From JAPOXR01 sp965221935 (lineage in GTDB: Bacteria > Pseudomonadota > Alphaproteobacteria > Rhodobacterales > Rhodobacteraceae), in NCBI GenBank assembly GCA_965221935.1, contig CBDCSZ010000009.1, positions 17,214-81,213 of the forward strand: a stretch of 64,000 bases of DNA. Reading direction: 5' to 3'. Within the stretch, counting starts at the first letter, position 1; each line of letters begins with the position of its first letter. The notes under the pieces are model-generated. The model was not told the DNA's origin and did no database searches. It saw only the letters and a list, made by a program, of their open reading frames with translations. The translations under genes were made by a program, and so were the position numbers. Below are positions 38,726 to 47,633 of the stretch, in pieces.

Positions 38726-38965
38726 CTAGATTTCCCAGCCGACCGCTTTCAATTCCTCGGTTGACCGGACGGTCCCGATGAGGGCGGAGCCGGCCCGGCT
38801 GGCAATGACCGCAGATCTGTGTCCCTGCCGGGAACTGACGGCACCTTTTATGCGCAGGCGGCGTATGGCAGAGTGTTCAACAATCAGTCTTCCTACATCT
38901 GCCGGCGCCAGCGCCGCAGGCTCATTTCCATCGAGCGTCCGAACCCGGAACGTCGGGGTTTCCAC
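38726..38965 (-). CDS. Short unrecognised gene, 5' end probably lost
   Basis: A 79-residue frame from a GTG at 38965 (METPTFRVRTLDGNEPAALA; ends EELKAVGWEI). The stop tag lies within the B3 target duplication, so it existed before that insertion. The 5' side abuts remnant C3, and a ribosome site is not evident, so the N-terminus may be missing. I do not recognise the family. Confidence 0.4.
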   Translation of the reverse strand: METPTFRVRTLDGNEPAALAPADVGRLIVEHSAIRRLRIKGAVSSRQGHRSAVIASRAGSALIGTVRSTEELKAVGWEI

Positions 38966-38968
38966 AAT

Positions 38969-39341
38969 CAGTAATTCTAATTTTGGAATTTTAGATCTTC
39001 AATGCGTTGATTTAAAGTTGTTTTTCAGACCGAGTTGAAAAATTTCACCGCCGGACACGGACAGCCGGCGGAAAACCGCACAAGCCGCTGCCTTTCTTGT
39101 TGTACCATGTCTTGATGTGTGCATAATGCGGCACGATGACACGGCTGGCCGGAGATATCGCCTGATGCGCCGGTTCTGCGCGTCGGCGCCGCACCGCAGA
39201 ACCGGAGCCAATTCCCGCATCCCCGTGGCCGACATCGGCATGGCCGCCTTCGCCGTCTTCCTGCTGCAGGCCCCCTCCTTTCTTGACGCCCAGGCCACGC
39301 TCAGATCCCGCCATGGCCGGTCCAATGTCAGTGCCGGGTGA
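38969..39341 (+). pseudogene. DDE element C3, 5' remnant
   Basis: Begins with the C-type end cagtaattctaattttgg. A diverged leader and the first 75 codons follow (CASAPHRRTGANSRIPVADI, GMAAFAVFLLQAPSFLDAQ), clearly related to C1-C6 but well below their mutual identity. It ends at SNVSAG. It is the oldest-looking C copy. Confidence 0.75.
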
Positions 39342-39623
39342 AAACTCCCCAATGTGTAGCGGCATCGAGACGGGAGATCCCGTGAACAATGGCGGCTTCA
39401 CGTGCTTAACGTACGATCCTGCCCCCGGAATCGACCCGCGTATGTGCGAATTTGACTGCAATCATGGTCTCGATTGATCCGGGCCCAAATCTGCGATGAT
39501 TTCAAGCACAGGCGCGGATAGTCTCAAGCTGTTACAAATGGCCAAGCCCAGACGCGTTATTTTATCTTGCTTTTTATTTTACATTAGTCATTATGTATAA
39601 CATCATCTATTAAGGAGCCCAGA
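39342..39623. promoter_or_regulatory. Upstream region of the XRE-type gene
   Basis: About 280 bp without a gene. The last 90 bp are AT-rich (ttatcttgctttttattttac, shortened), unlike the rest of the window, and probably carry the promoter. A strong ribosome site aaggag (39612-39617) precedes the GTG start at 39624. Confidence 0.45.
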
Positions 39624-40127
39624 GTGAGGATCACCGCCGCCCAATGCCGCGCCGCCCGTAGCCTTTTGGATTGGACGCAAGAACATCTTGCTACCAACGC
39701 GAATGTCTCCCGCGCCACAATTGTCGAGTTTGAATCCAGTACTCGTCTGCCCATCAAGAACAATCTGAAAGCCATAGCCGACTGCATGTTTTCCGCTGGA
39801 GTGGAGTTCCTCTCCGAAGAAGCCACTGCAGGCGTGGGTGTTCGCTTCCGTAAACAAAAGCTCGAATACAGCAAAAACGTGAACATCGATCGCTACAACA
39901 AATCAGCGACCATGCGGATGCGTTACGCTGGAAAAGACTTCAAGTGCATGATCGACCTCAACGCAATTGATGATTACCATCGTACCAACTTCTCAACCGA
40001 TGCCGAATTCAGGCAAGCAATCCGCAATATCTTTCCCATAGTGCTCGCTGCGGTCGAACGTTCTGCTCCCACATCCGTCAGAGACGGTGAACTGCGCGTC
40101 ACCTGCGACATGCTGAAAATGGACTGA
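39624..40127 (+). CDS. XRE-type HTH regulator with DUF1488-like C-terminus
   Basis: 167 residues from GTG 39624 behind aaggag. Residues about 4-60 form a Cro/C1-type helix-turn-helix (AARSLLDWTQEHLATNANVS, RATIVEFESSTR). Residues about 95-165 (MRMRYAGKDFKCMIDLNAID, FRQAIRNIFPIVLAAVERSA) resemble the short DUF1488 fold common in alphaproteobacteria. It is probably a DNA-binding regulator; the ligand is unknown. Lower GC than the surrounding IS fits resident chromosomal DNA. A Uma2-type gene follows 59 bp downstream on the same strand. Confidence 0.72.
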   Translation: MRITAAQCRAARSLLDWTQEHLATNANVSRATIVEFESSTRLPIKNNLKAIADCMFSAGVEFLSEEATAGVGVRFRKQKLEYSKNVNIDRYNKSATMRMRYAGKDFKCMIDLNAIDDYHRTNFSTDAEFRQAIRNIFPIVLAAVERSAPTSVRDGELRVTCDMLKMD

Positions 40128-40186
40128 CGTTCGATCATGAAATCGAGCGGATTGAGATTTAGGGAGCAAGTGAAGGAACAGGGACC

Positions 40187-40807
40187 ATGACGGCACAGGC
40201 CAGACGCACGAAGACACCCCGGGCCACCTATCAGGACGTTCTGGACGCTCCGCCCCACATGGTGGCTGAAGTGGTTGCCGGCACGCTGCACACGCAGCCA
40301 AGACCGGCCAAACGGCATGCCTGGGCAAGCTCGGGATTGGGGATGAAGATCGGTTCGCCATTCAACTATGGCGACGGCGGCCCCGGCGGCTGGGTGATCC
40401 TTTTCGAACCGGAGTTGCACCTGGGTGAGGACATCGTTGTTCCAGACATCGCGGGCTGGCGGCGCGAAACCATGGCCGAGGACATGGATGGGGCTTTTTT
40501 CACGCAGGCACCGGATTGGGTCTGCGAGGTGCTCTCACCATCGACCAGACAGTTTGACCAGGGTGAGAAGCGAGCTGTCTATGCCCGAGAGAAGGTTTCC
40601 TATCTCTGGTTCGTGGACCCCGACGTGAAAACGCTAGAGGCATTCGAACTTCGCGGTGATCTGTGGGTATTGCTTGCAACGCTTGTCGGTGATGCTCCGG
40701 TATCGCTGCAACCCTTTGATGCTATCTCCTTCCCTCTCAATGCCCTTTGGCCGGAGGTCGTGGCGGCCAGTGTCGGGGATGGCGAGGATAGCCCTAACCC
40801 ATCATAG
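40187..40807 (+). CDS. Uma2-family (DUF820) putative endonuclease
   Basis: 206 residues with the PD-(D/E)XK-like Uma2 core: YQDVLDAPPHMVAEVVAGTL, VVPDIAGWRRE (catalytic Asp), PDWVCEVLSPSTR (E-x-L/S motif), YAREKVSYLWFVDPDVKTLE (Lys and Asp). Ribosome site gaaggaacaggg before ATG 40187. The last residues (SPNPS) and the stop come from a miniature-element end (40791-40810), so the native C-terminus may have been a little different. Members are frequent in alphaproteobacteria and cyanobacteria; their biological role is not established. Confidence 0.82.
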   Translation: MTAQARRTKTPRATYQDVLDAPPHMVAEVVAGTLHTQPRPAKRHAWASSGLGMKIGSPFNYGDGGPGGWVILFEPELHLGEDIVVPDIAGWRRETMAEDMDGAFFTQAPDWVCEVLSPSTRQFDQGEKRAVYAREKVSYLWFVDPDVKTLEAFELRGDLWVLLATLVGDAPVSLQPFDAISFPLNALWPEVVAASVGDGEDSPNPS

Positions 40808-40810
40808 GTA
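40791..40810. mobile_element. Single end of an M-type miniature element (M3)
   Basis: The sequence gccctaacccatcataggta matches the outer end of M1 with one change. No partner end is nearby; an intron fragment follows directly. It overlaps the 3' end of the Uma2 gene and provides its stop. Confidence 0.6.
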
Positions 40811-40841
40811 GTGCGACGTGAAAGGCGCGCCAGCCTTGTGG
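40811..40841 (+). mobile_element. Group II intron 5'-end fragment
   Basis: The first 31 bases (gtgcgacgtgaaaggcgc onward) resemble the 5' end of D3, which starts exactly 50 bp further at 40861. This is a truncated older insertion at almost the same place. Confidence 0.65.
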
Positions 40842-42173
40842 GCCTAACCCGCATATTTCAGTGCGCGGTGAAAGGCGCGTCATCCTTGTGGGTGCGAATC
40901 CCACCCAGCAAATTGTCGCTTCGGCTGGCAGCAGCCAGGGCGGTTCGTGGAGGTAACGAAATGGACTGAAGCACTCTGGTGTCAAAGGGCCGCCTTGGGC
41001 GGCTCAGCGGGCAGGCAGGCCGGAACGCGGGTGAACGCCGAGCAGGCCTCGAAACGGGTAATGCGGGAGCCGACCCTCCTGAAGTAAGGGGAAGGCCGAC
41101 GGCGGTCCGGGAAGCAAGCGACAGATGCACCGGACCGTTCCCGCCGGGGTAATGGCGCCGGCATGTCTGCAAGATGGATGACGCTGCAACACGGGAAGCT
41201 CTGTCGGTGGTGTGCACGCACCAACCGGAAATCCGCGAGGACCAGTCCGGGCCGTCAGGGTGGCGGACAGGCCCGCAGTGCTTGAGACGCCGGGTAATGC
41301 CGGTCGAGGGAAGGGGCCTGACTTCGGGAACGGTATGGAAAGGAAGCAAGGCATGACCACTGGTCAATACCTGACAGGGTCAAAGAAGGTTCGGGAATTC
41401 CAGACCATGCTCCATGCGAAAGCGAAGGAAGAACCCGACCGCCGCTTTCACGCCCTCGCCGACAAGGTCTGGCGAATGGACTTCCTGAACGAAGCCTGGG
41501 ACAGGGTGCGCCGCAACGGCGGCTCTGCCGGGGTTGACGGGGAACAATTCACGGATATCGCGGCACAGGGCGTGGACGAGTGGCTCGGGGAACTGTCGCG
41601 GGATCTGAGGGGAGGGAACCTACGCGCCGAAACCGGTGCGGCAGGTGATGATTCCGAAGAAACAGCCCGGCAAGCTGCGGCCATTGGGCATTCCCTGCAT
41701 CAGGGACCGGGTGGCGCAGACATCGGCCATGCTCGTGCTTGAGCCGATATTCGAAGCCGACCTGCAGCCGGAGCAATATGCCCACCGGCCGGAGCGGAGT
41801 GCGAACGACGCGGTGAAACGCGTCCACAAACTCCTGAACACGGGGCACAACGAAGTGGCCGGCTGCGACCTGTCCAACTGTTTCGGCGAAATACCGCACG
41901 CCGAGCTGATGAAGAGCGTCGCCCGCCGCGTGAGCGACGGACGGATGCCCGGTCTCATCAAGGCGTGGCTGGAAATGCCGGCCGGGGAGGATGACGGCGA
42001 GGGCGGCAAACGCCGCTCGAACCGGGCCCGCCGGGAGCGGAAGGGAACCCCGCAGGGGGCTCCGGTCTCGCCCCGAACGCAAAAGGCAACTTCCGCTTTG
42101 AACGGGAGATTTTGCAATGGCGCGACCGTCCCCTGATTGACTTACGACGCAAACGGTAATATTCTTATGACAA

Positions 42174-42503
42174 ATGGCGCGATCATCCCGATCCCAAAAG
42201 GTCGAGCGGCTCAACGCCGCGCACGCCTTGCTCGCCCAGGGCGTCACGGCGAGCGAAGCGGCGCTTCGCCTGTCGCAGCGCTTCGGGTTGTCTCAACGTC
42301 AGGCGTATCGCTACCTTCAGGATGCGCGCGCCATGGGCCGGCCGGTCGAGCCGGCCGAGGCGCTGATCCCGATCACCATCAAGATTCCGGGCACGCTGGC
42401 GGCGGCGTTGCGGACGCATTCCAGAAGCAGCGGCGACTCGATCGGGGAGATCGTCGCGCGGGCCTTGAGGCGCTTCTTCGCGGACGCAGGTCGTCATGGC
42501 TGA
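42174..42503 (+). CDS. Small HTH-like DNA-binding protein of element I
   Basis: 109 residues. Positions about 10-50 form a helix-turn-helix-like stretch (AQGVTASEAALRLSQRFGLS, QRQAYRYLQDARAMG); the C-terminal part (IPITIKIPGTLAAALRTHSR) resembles a ribbon-helix-helix. It overlaps the next gene by 8 bp. It plausibly regulates or assists the recombinase; the partner is inferred from linkage only. Confidence 0.6.
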   Translation: MARSSRSQKVERLNAAHALLAQGVTASEAALRLSQRFGLSQRQAYRYLQDARAMGRPVEPAEALIPITIKIPGTLAAALRTHSRSSGDSIGEIVARALRRFFADAGRHG

Positions 42504-42774
42504 ACGTCGCTCACGCTCTCGACCCGCCGTTCACCTCGATTACGCCTTCGATCGCCTGCTCGCCGCCAAGCTCCAGAACGCCTACGCGATCCTGGTGCCC
42601 GATCGGGCGCACAAGATCCCGCCGCGAACCCACGACGTAGGAGACGATCATGAAGATTGCAGCCCTGTACGCGCGGGTCTCGGGGCTCGACAAAGCTGTT
42701 GGACGAATACCTTGCGATTGCAGCCCTGTACGCGCGGGTCTCGGGCGAGCAGCAGAGAGATAGCAACACCATCG
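42496..42774 (+). CDS. Short protein of element I, frame disturbed by a duplication
   Basis: Starts at ATG 42496 (MAERRSRSRPAVHLDYAFDR, LLAAKLQNAYAILVPDRAHK). In the ancestral arrangement it would stop shortly after overlapping the recombinase start (42649). A 61-bp partial tandem duplication (gattgcagccctgtacgcg at 42655 and 42716) keeps the frame open, so it now runs into recombinase sequence. No family recognised. The end given is approximate. Confidence 0.45.
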
Positions 42775-44356
42775 CCAGGCCAGACCGAGGCCCTGCTCGC
42801 CTATGCCGAGCGCCACAGCTACCGCGTGGCGCCCGACATGGTTATCGAGGATGACGGCTTTACCGGCGCGGTTCTCGAACGCCCGGGGCTCGAGCGGGTC
42901 AGGGACCTCGCCGCGGAGGGCCGCATCGAAGCCGTCCTGGTCCATGCCCCGGATCGTCTGAGCCGTCGCTATGCCTATCAGGTTCTGATCATCGAGGAGC
43001 TGGCCCGCGAGGGCGTCGAGACCGTGTTCTTGAAGGCGCCGTCCCTGGAAACCCCCGAAGACCATCTCCTCGTCCAGTTCCAGGGGATGATCGCGGAATA
43101 CGAGCGCGCGCAGATCCTGGAGCGTTCCCGCCGCGGCAAGCGCCATCGCGCGCGACGCGGCGACGTTGCTGTCCTCAGCGGCGCGCCCTATGGCTACCGC
43201 TACCACAAGAAAATGCCGGACAGCGACGCGTTCTACGAAATCGTCGAACCGCAGGCGTCCGTGGTCCGCGACGTCTACCGCTATTACACCGAAGAGCACA
43301 TGAGCATCGGTGCGATCGCCCGCAAGCTCAACGAACGCGAGATTCCCACGTCCTCCGGGCGTTCGCGCTGGGAACGCTCGGTGGTGTGGGCGGTGCTGCG
43401 CAATCCGGCGTACAAGGGACGGGCATGCTTCGGAAAGACCCGGTCCGCGCCGCGCCAGCGCGTGCGGCCTCTGCGGCGCAGCGACGGGTTCGCCGGACGC
43501 AACAGTGTCGGCCATGAGCGCCCCCGAGAAGACTGGATCGAGATCCCGGTGCCGGCGATCGTCAGCGAAGAGACCTTCGCCCTTGCCGAAGAGCGGCTGC
43601 AACAGAACAAGGCCTTCTCCAGGCGCAGGACCAAAACGCCCAGTGTCTCGCAGGGGGTGGTGGCGTGCGGCAAATGCGGCTACGCGCTGTATCGCACGTC
43701 GGCCCAAACCAGTGCCCGCAAGATCTCCTGCTACCGCTGCCTGGGTTCCGACGCCTGGCGCCATCTCAACGGCCCGCTGTGCGACAGCCGCCCCGTGCGC
43801 CAGGATCTGCTCGATGACATCGTGTGGACCGAGCTGGTCCGGCTGCTCGAGGATCCGGCGCTGGTGAGCGCAGAGATCGACCGGCGGCTGGAGGCAGCCC
43901 GGGTCTCCGGTCCCAACCAGCGGCGCGAGGCCGACCTTCGGCATCGGCTGATCAGGGTCCGCAAGGGTATCGACCGCCTGGTCACAGCCTATCAGGAAGA
44001 GTTGATCACCATCGACGAGCTGCGCGACAGAACGCCCAAGCTCCGCCGGCAGGAACAGGCGCTGCACCGCGAGCTGCAATCCGCCGTCGATCGTGCCAAG
44101 GACCGGGAGACCTATCTCCGGCTCGCCGAGAGCTTGACCGGCTTTCTGGCGCGGTTGCGCTCGTCCGCCGAAACCCTGGACATCGCCGAGCGACAGCGTA
44201 TCGTCCGGCTCCTCGTTAAAGAAGTCTTGGTCACCGAGGACAAAATCACCATCCGCCATTCCATCCCGTTCTCGGGCTTCCCAGGCGGTGGTCCGGACCC
44301 GTCGAAACCGGGCAACGGCGGCACCGAAGACGGAAGTTACCTTTTGCGTTCGGGGC
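42649..44356 (+). pseudogene. Large serine recombinase of element I, N-terminus broken
   Basis: Starts MKIAALYARVSG at 42649 with the catalytic serine region. The 61-bp duplication and a further indel near 42773 (ATIARPDRG instead of TIA-QTEALL) throw it out of frame. The rest is intact: DRLSRRYAYQVLIIEELARE, FLKAPSLETPEDHLLVQFQG, a Recombinase domain (GAPYGYRYHKK; YYTEEHMSIGAIARKLNERE; NPAYKGRAC), a zinc ribbon (CGKCGYALYR, then SCYRCLG) and a coiled coil. The open frame crosses the right inverted repeat (GSYLLRSG) and ends at 44466 in host sequence. Lacking the in-frame serine, it is probably inactive. Confidence 0.82.
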
Positions 44357-44996
44357 GTCGTCTCCCCTCTGTTGTCGAACATCCACATGCGCCGCTTCAT
44401 ACTGGGCTGGAAGGCGCTGGGCCATGCCCGGCGCACCTGTTCGGAGATTGTCAACTATGCGGATGACTTCTGTGTTCTCGGCAAGGCCCCGGCGGCAGAG
44501 ATGCTGGCGGGTGTCGAGCGGGTCATGGACAGGCTGAAGCTGCCGATCAACGAACAGAAGACCCGGTGTCTGCGGTGCCCGGAGGAACCGTTTGAATTCC
44601 TCGGATACCGCATCGGACGCACCTACCGCCCGAACGGGATGGGGAGCTGCATCGGCACCCGCCCGGGCAAGGCGAGCGTCCAAGGCATCTGCCGCAGGAT
44701 CAGCGGGCAGACGGCTGCGAAGCACGGGCTGATGCTGACGGGGGAGATGGTGCAACGCCTGAACTGGATGCTGTCCGGATGGGCGAACTGCTGCGACCTC
44801 GGACAGGTCAGCCCCGCTTATACAGCGGTCGATATGCACACGGTGAAGCGGCTGCGACAGTGGCTCTGTCGGAAGCACAAGGTCAAAAGCGGGAAGTATG
44901 TGCGCTACCCGGACGAACGGCTGTAGACTGCCTGCGGCCTGATACGCCTTGCGCCGACGACCAGGGGCCTTCCGTGGGCGAAGGCATGATCTCGTC

Positions 44997-45034
<38 letters not shown>

Positions 45035-45305
45035 TGAGCGGGGGACTGGAAACGCGGTCAAGGGAGCCGGACTGAGGCCCGGAGCGAAAGCGACGGACAT
45101 GCCACCGGACCCTGAAGCTGGCGCGCCAGCCCCCGACTCTACCCAGCAATTCCCGGTAAATTTTTTCTTTCATTATCAGCGGGTTGCACGGCAGTCAGAA
45201 ATTTTTTTTCGTAGACTTTCAGCGGGGCGCCGCGCATTCTGCGGCGAAACAGGCAAAAGCCGAGCAGTGAAATGTCCCGAAACTCCCTTCCGCCGGCATC
45301 TGTCG

Positions 45306-45896
45306 ATGCCTGGCATGCTCCGCGCCGTGCGCGCGTGCTTCGGCCGCGTTCCAAACCCGGTCCGCACCCGCGGCATCAGCCTTCCCGACTGCCTGATGTC
45401 GGGTCTAGCGGTTGTTCTCGTTCAAGATGCCGTCGCTGCTCCAGTTCGACAGGCAGGTGCGTGGCGGCGGGGATCCTGTGCTGGCGCGGACCCTGCGCAC
45501 GCTGTTCGGCGTGGCGCGGGCTCCGTCGGACACCTGGATGCGGGAGCGGCCCGGCGGGGTCGACCCGCGCGACCAGCGCCGCTGCTTCGTAAACGATGGA
45601 GTGGACGCCCCCGATCTGCGGCGTCATGATGCGCCAGGGGCGCTGGAGAATCGAGAACAACACTATTAAAAGCGCTGAAGGACGGCTACCACCTCGAACA
45701 CAGCTGCGGGCACGGCAATTCGACGCTGTCCAACCTGCTGGCCGCCTCCAACCTGACCGCATTCCTGTTCCAGAGCGCCGCCCGCCACAGGCTGCTCAAT
45801 GACATCAGAGTTTTCACAAGCTGCGCCGTCCACGAAACCCGGGACGCCGTGCTGACGACCGTCATCACCGGCGAACTGCCCGAAAAGCCTCCGTGA
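45306..45896 (+). pseudogene. DDE transposase C7, distant relative of family C, internally deleted
   Basis: Starts MLRAVRACFGRVPNPV, frameshifts near 45415, continues MPSLLQFDRQVRGGGDPVLA and RTLRTLFGVARAPSDTWMRE to about 45593. A 40-bp stretch resembling an IS1111-type end comes next. It then resumes with the glutamate block (RWRIENNTI, KDGYHLEHSCGHGNSTLSNL) and ends ITGELPEKPP. The middle with both catalytic aspartates is gone. The pattern is the family C one but with a longer N-terminus. Confidence 0.7.
45594..45637 (-). mobile_element. IS1111-type element end (E3 remnant)
   Basis: cgatggagtggacgccccc is the exact complement of the E1/E2 right end; the next 20 bp are related but diverged. 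It lies between the two halves of C7, so a vanished IS110 element probably mediated the internal deletion. Confidence 0.55.
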
Positions 45897-46013
45897 CCGA
45901 AGCCGGCGAATTCAGGCCGCTCCTCCGCAGAAAACCGAACCTCCAGCCAAAAATTCAGCCGTTCCCAAGGAAGTCAGCCCATGAACCAATTCTGAGAATT
46001 GCTTTGCCAAATT

Positions 46014-47624
46014 CAGTAATTCTAATTTTGAGTTTTTAACGTGTTGTATCACAACGGTTTTTTGCCCCGGTGAGATTTTTTTCACTGCGGGCGGCTGCGC
46101 GCCGGCGGCGCCCCGGCGGCGGGCGAATCACCGGCCGCCGGCTCCTGGGGAAAAGGCGCGGAGAAGACCTTTAAGTTATTGTTTTTGCTTACATTTGTAC
46201 AAATTTTTGATGTGTGCATAATGCGGCGCCATGTCCCCGCTGGCCGGATACATCGCCGACATGCGCGAACTCTGCGCGTCCGCCCCGGACCGCAGGACCG
46301 GCGCCAACGCCCGCCTGGAGATGGCCGACATCGGCATGGCGGCCTTCGCCGTCTTCTTCCTGCAGCGCCCGTCCTTCCTGGTGGCGCAGGCGCAGCTCCA
46401 GTCCCGCCAGGGCCGGTCCAACGCCCGGACCCTGTTCGGCATTGACCGGCTGCCGACCGACAACCACATCCGCAGCGTGCTCGACGGCGCGCCGCCGGAG
46501 CGCTTCGATTCCATCTTCACCCGGATCGTCGACCGGCTGGACCGCCAGGGCGCCCTTGACCGGCTGCGCCGGCTTGACGGGCGGCTGCTGACCGCCCTTG
46601 ACGGCACCGAGTGTTTCACCTCCTGCAGCATCGGCTGCCGGAACTGCTCGCAGCGGAAACTGGCGGGCGGGCGGACACAGAACTTCCACGCCGTGCCCGG
46701 CGCCGGCATCGTCGCCCCGGGAACCTCGCGCCTCCTGCCGCTGCCGCCGGAGTTCATCCGCCCGCAGGACGGGGCCGGGAAACAGGACTGCGAGACCAGC
46801 GCCGCCAAGCGCTGGCTGCGGCGGACCGGATCCGGCCTGGCCCGGCTCAGACCGGTTTATCCCGGCGACGACCTCTACTGCCGCCAGCCGCTCTGCGAGG
46901 CCGTGCTGGCCGCCGGCGGAAGCTTCATCCTGACCTGCAAGCCGAGCTCGCACACAACGCTTTACGAGTATATTCAAGGGGTTGAGACCGGCTGTCTGAC
47001 CCGGACCGAGGGCCGGAAAAAGAAAAAGCGCCGGCTGCGCTGCCGCTGGATGAGCGGTCTGCCGATCCGCGGCGGAAAGGACGCGCTGGAAGTCAACTGG
47101 TTCGAAGTCACCATCACATCGCCGTCAGGACAGCAGCTCTGCCGCAACAGCTTCGCCACCGACCTCCCGGTCGGCCCGGACAGCGTCGCCGAACTGGCCG
47201 ACTGCGCCCGGGCCCGGTGGAAAGTGGAGAACAACGCCTTCAAGGCTCTCAAGGACGGATACCATCTCGAGCACAACTTCGGGCACGGCAAAGAAACCCT
47301 GTCCAGCCTGCTGGCGACCTTCAACCTGATCGCGTTCCTGATGCAGAGCGCCTGCGACCTGGTCTGCGAAAGCTGGCGGGAGGCCCGGGCAAAGCTCGCC
47401 GCCCGCTGCCGGCTTCTTGACAACCTAAAGTTCCTGACCGTCTACGCCGTGCACGACGGCTGGGACGCCGTGATGCGGACAATCATCACCGGCGAGCTGC
47501 CGGAACAGCCTCCGCAGCCGGAACCGGCGGCCCGCCCATTCCGCCGAAACACAGCAGAAATCCGCCCGGAAACGCAGCCGAAAGTGAAGGAAAAACCGAT
47601 GTGAACGCATAATTAGAACTACTG
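46014..47624 (+). mobile_element. DDE insertion sequence C4
   Basis: Ends cagtaattctaattttg (46014) and gaactactg (47624). Direct repeats tgccaaatt flank it (46005-46013 and 47625-47633). C5 starts at the very next base after the right repeat. Confidence 0.92.
46231..47604 (+). CDS. DDE transposase of element C4 (longest form)
   Basis: 457 residues, the most complete family C protein here. It has N-terminal ADIGMAAFAVFFLQRPSFLV and GIDRLPTDNHIRSVLDG, then LDGTECFTSCSIGCRNCSQR, VYPGDDLYCRQPLCEAVLAAG, RWKVENNAFKALKDGYHLEH and a proline/arginine-rich tail. It has P for L in VYLGDD. Start ATG 46231 lies about 217 bp inside the element, after a leader with an AT-rich stretch and a gtacaaatttttgat segment. 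Confidence 0.9.
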   Translation: MSPLAGYIADMRELCASAPDRRTGANARLEMADIGMAAFAVFFLQRPSFLVAQAQLQSRQGRSNARTLFGIDRLPTDNHIRSVLDGAPPERFDSIFTRIVDRLDRQGALDRLRRLDGRLLTALDGTECFTSCSIGCRNCSQRKLAGGRTQNFHAVPGAGIVAPGTSRLLPLPPEFIRPQDGAGKQDCETSAAKRWLRRTGSGLARLRPVYPGDDLYCRQPLCEAVLAAGGSFILTCKPSSHTTLYEYIQGVETGCLTRTEGRKKKKRRLRCRWMSGLPIRGGKDALEVNWFEVTITSPSGQQLCRNSFATDLPVGPDSVAELADCARARWKVENNAFKALKDGYHLEHNFGHGKETLSSLLATFNLIAFLMQSACDLVCESWREARAKLAARCRLLDNLKFLTVYAVHDGWDAVMRTIITGELPEQPPQPEPAARPFRRNTAEIRPETQPKVKEKPM

Positions 47625-47633
47625 TGCCAAATT

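Larger units (their letters stand above)
42070..44356 (+). mobile_element. Serine-recombinase element I with 26-bp terminal inverted repeats
   Basis: The left end gccccgaacgcaaaaggcaa and right end (44331-44356) are inverted repeats over 26 bp with one mismatch. Three overlapping genes lie inside: a small HTH-like protein, a short protein and a large serine recombinase. The host intron IEP is cut at codons for GTPQGAPVS. A gtctc occurs at both borders, though three extra bases (gtc) adjoin the right one, so a 5-bp target duplication is only tentative. Confidence 0.8.
41353..44926 (+). pseudogene. ltrA: Group II intron IEP of D3, frameshifted and split
   Basis: The N-terminal half starts at ATG 41353 and has a 1-bp insertion near 41610 (ggggagggaacctacgcg). 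It continues VMIPKKQPGKLRPLGIPCI to KGTPQGAPVS at 42069. Element I follows. The C-terminal half (44357-44926) resumes with VVSPLLSNIHMRRFILGWK, the active-site YADD, and RLNWMLSGWANCCDLGQVSP. RT residues are altered (GCDLSNCF for GDLSNYF-type). The left half reads GAPVS while the right half reads as if from GVVSP, so the halves may stem from slightly different introns. Confidence 0.85.

Noticed and set aside
42174..42774. Toxin-antitoxin pair in element I
   Set aside because: The two small overlapping genes resemble a TA layout, but neither matches a toxin family I know, and the linkage to a recombinase explains them better.
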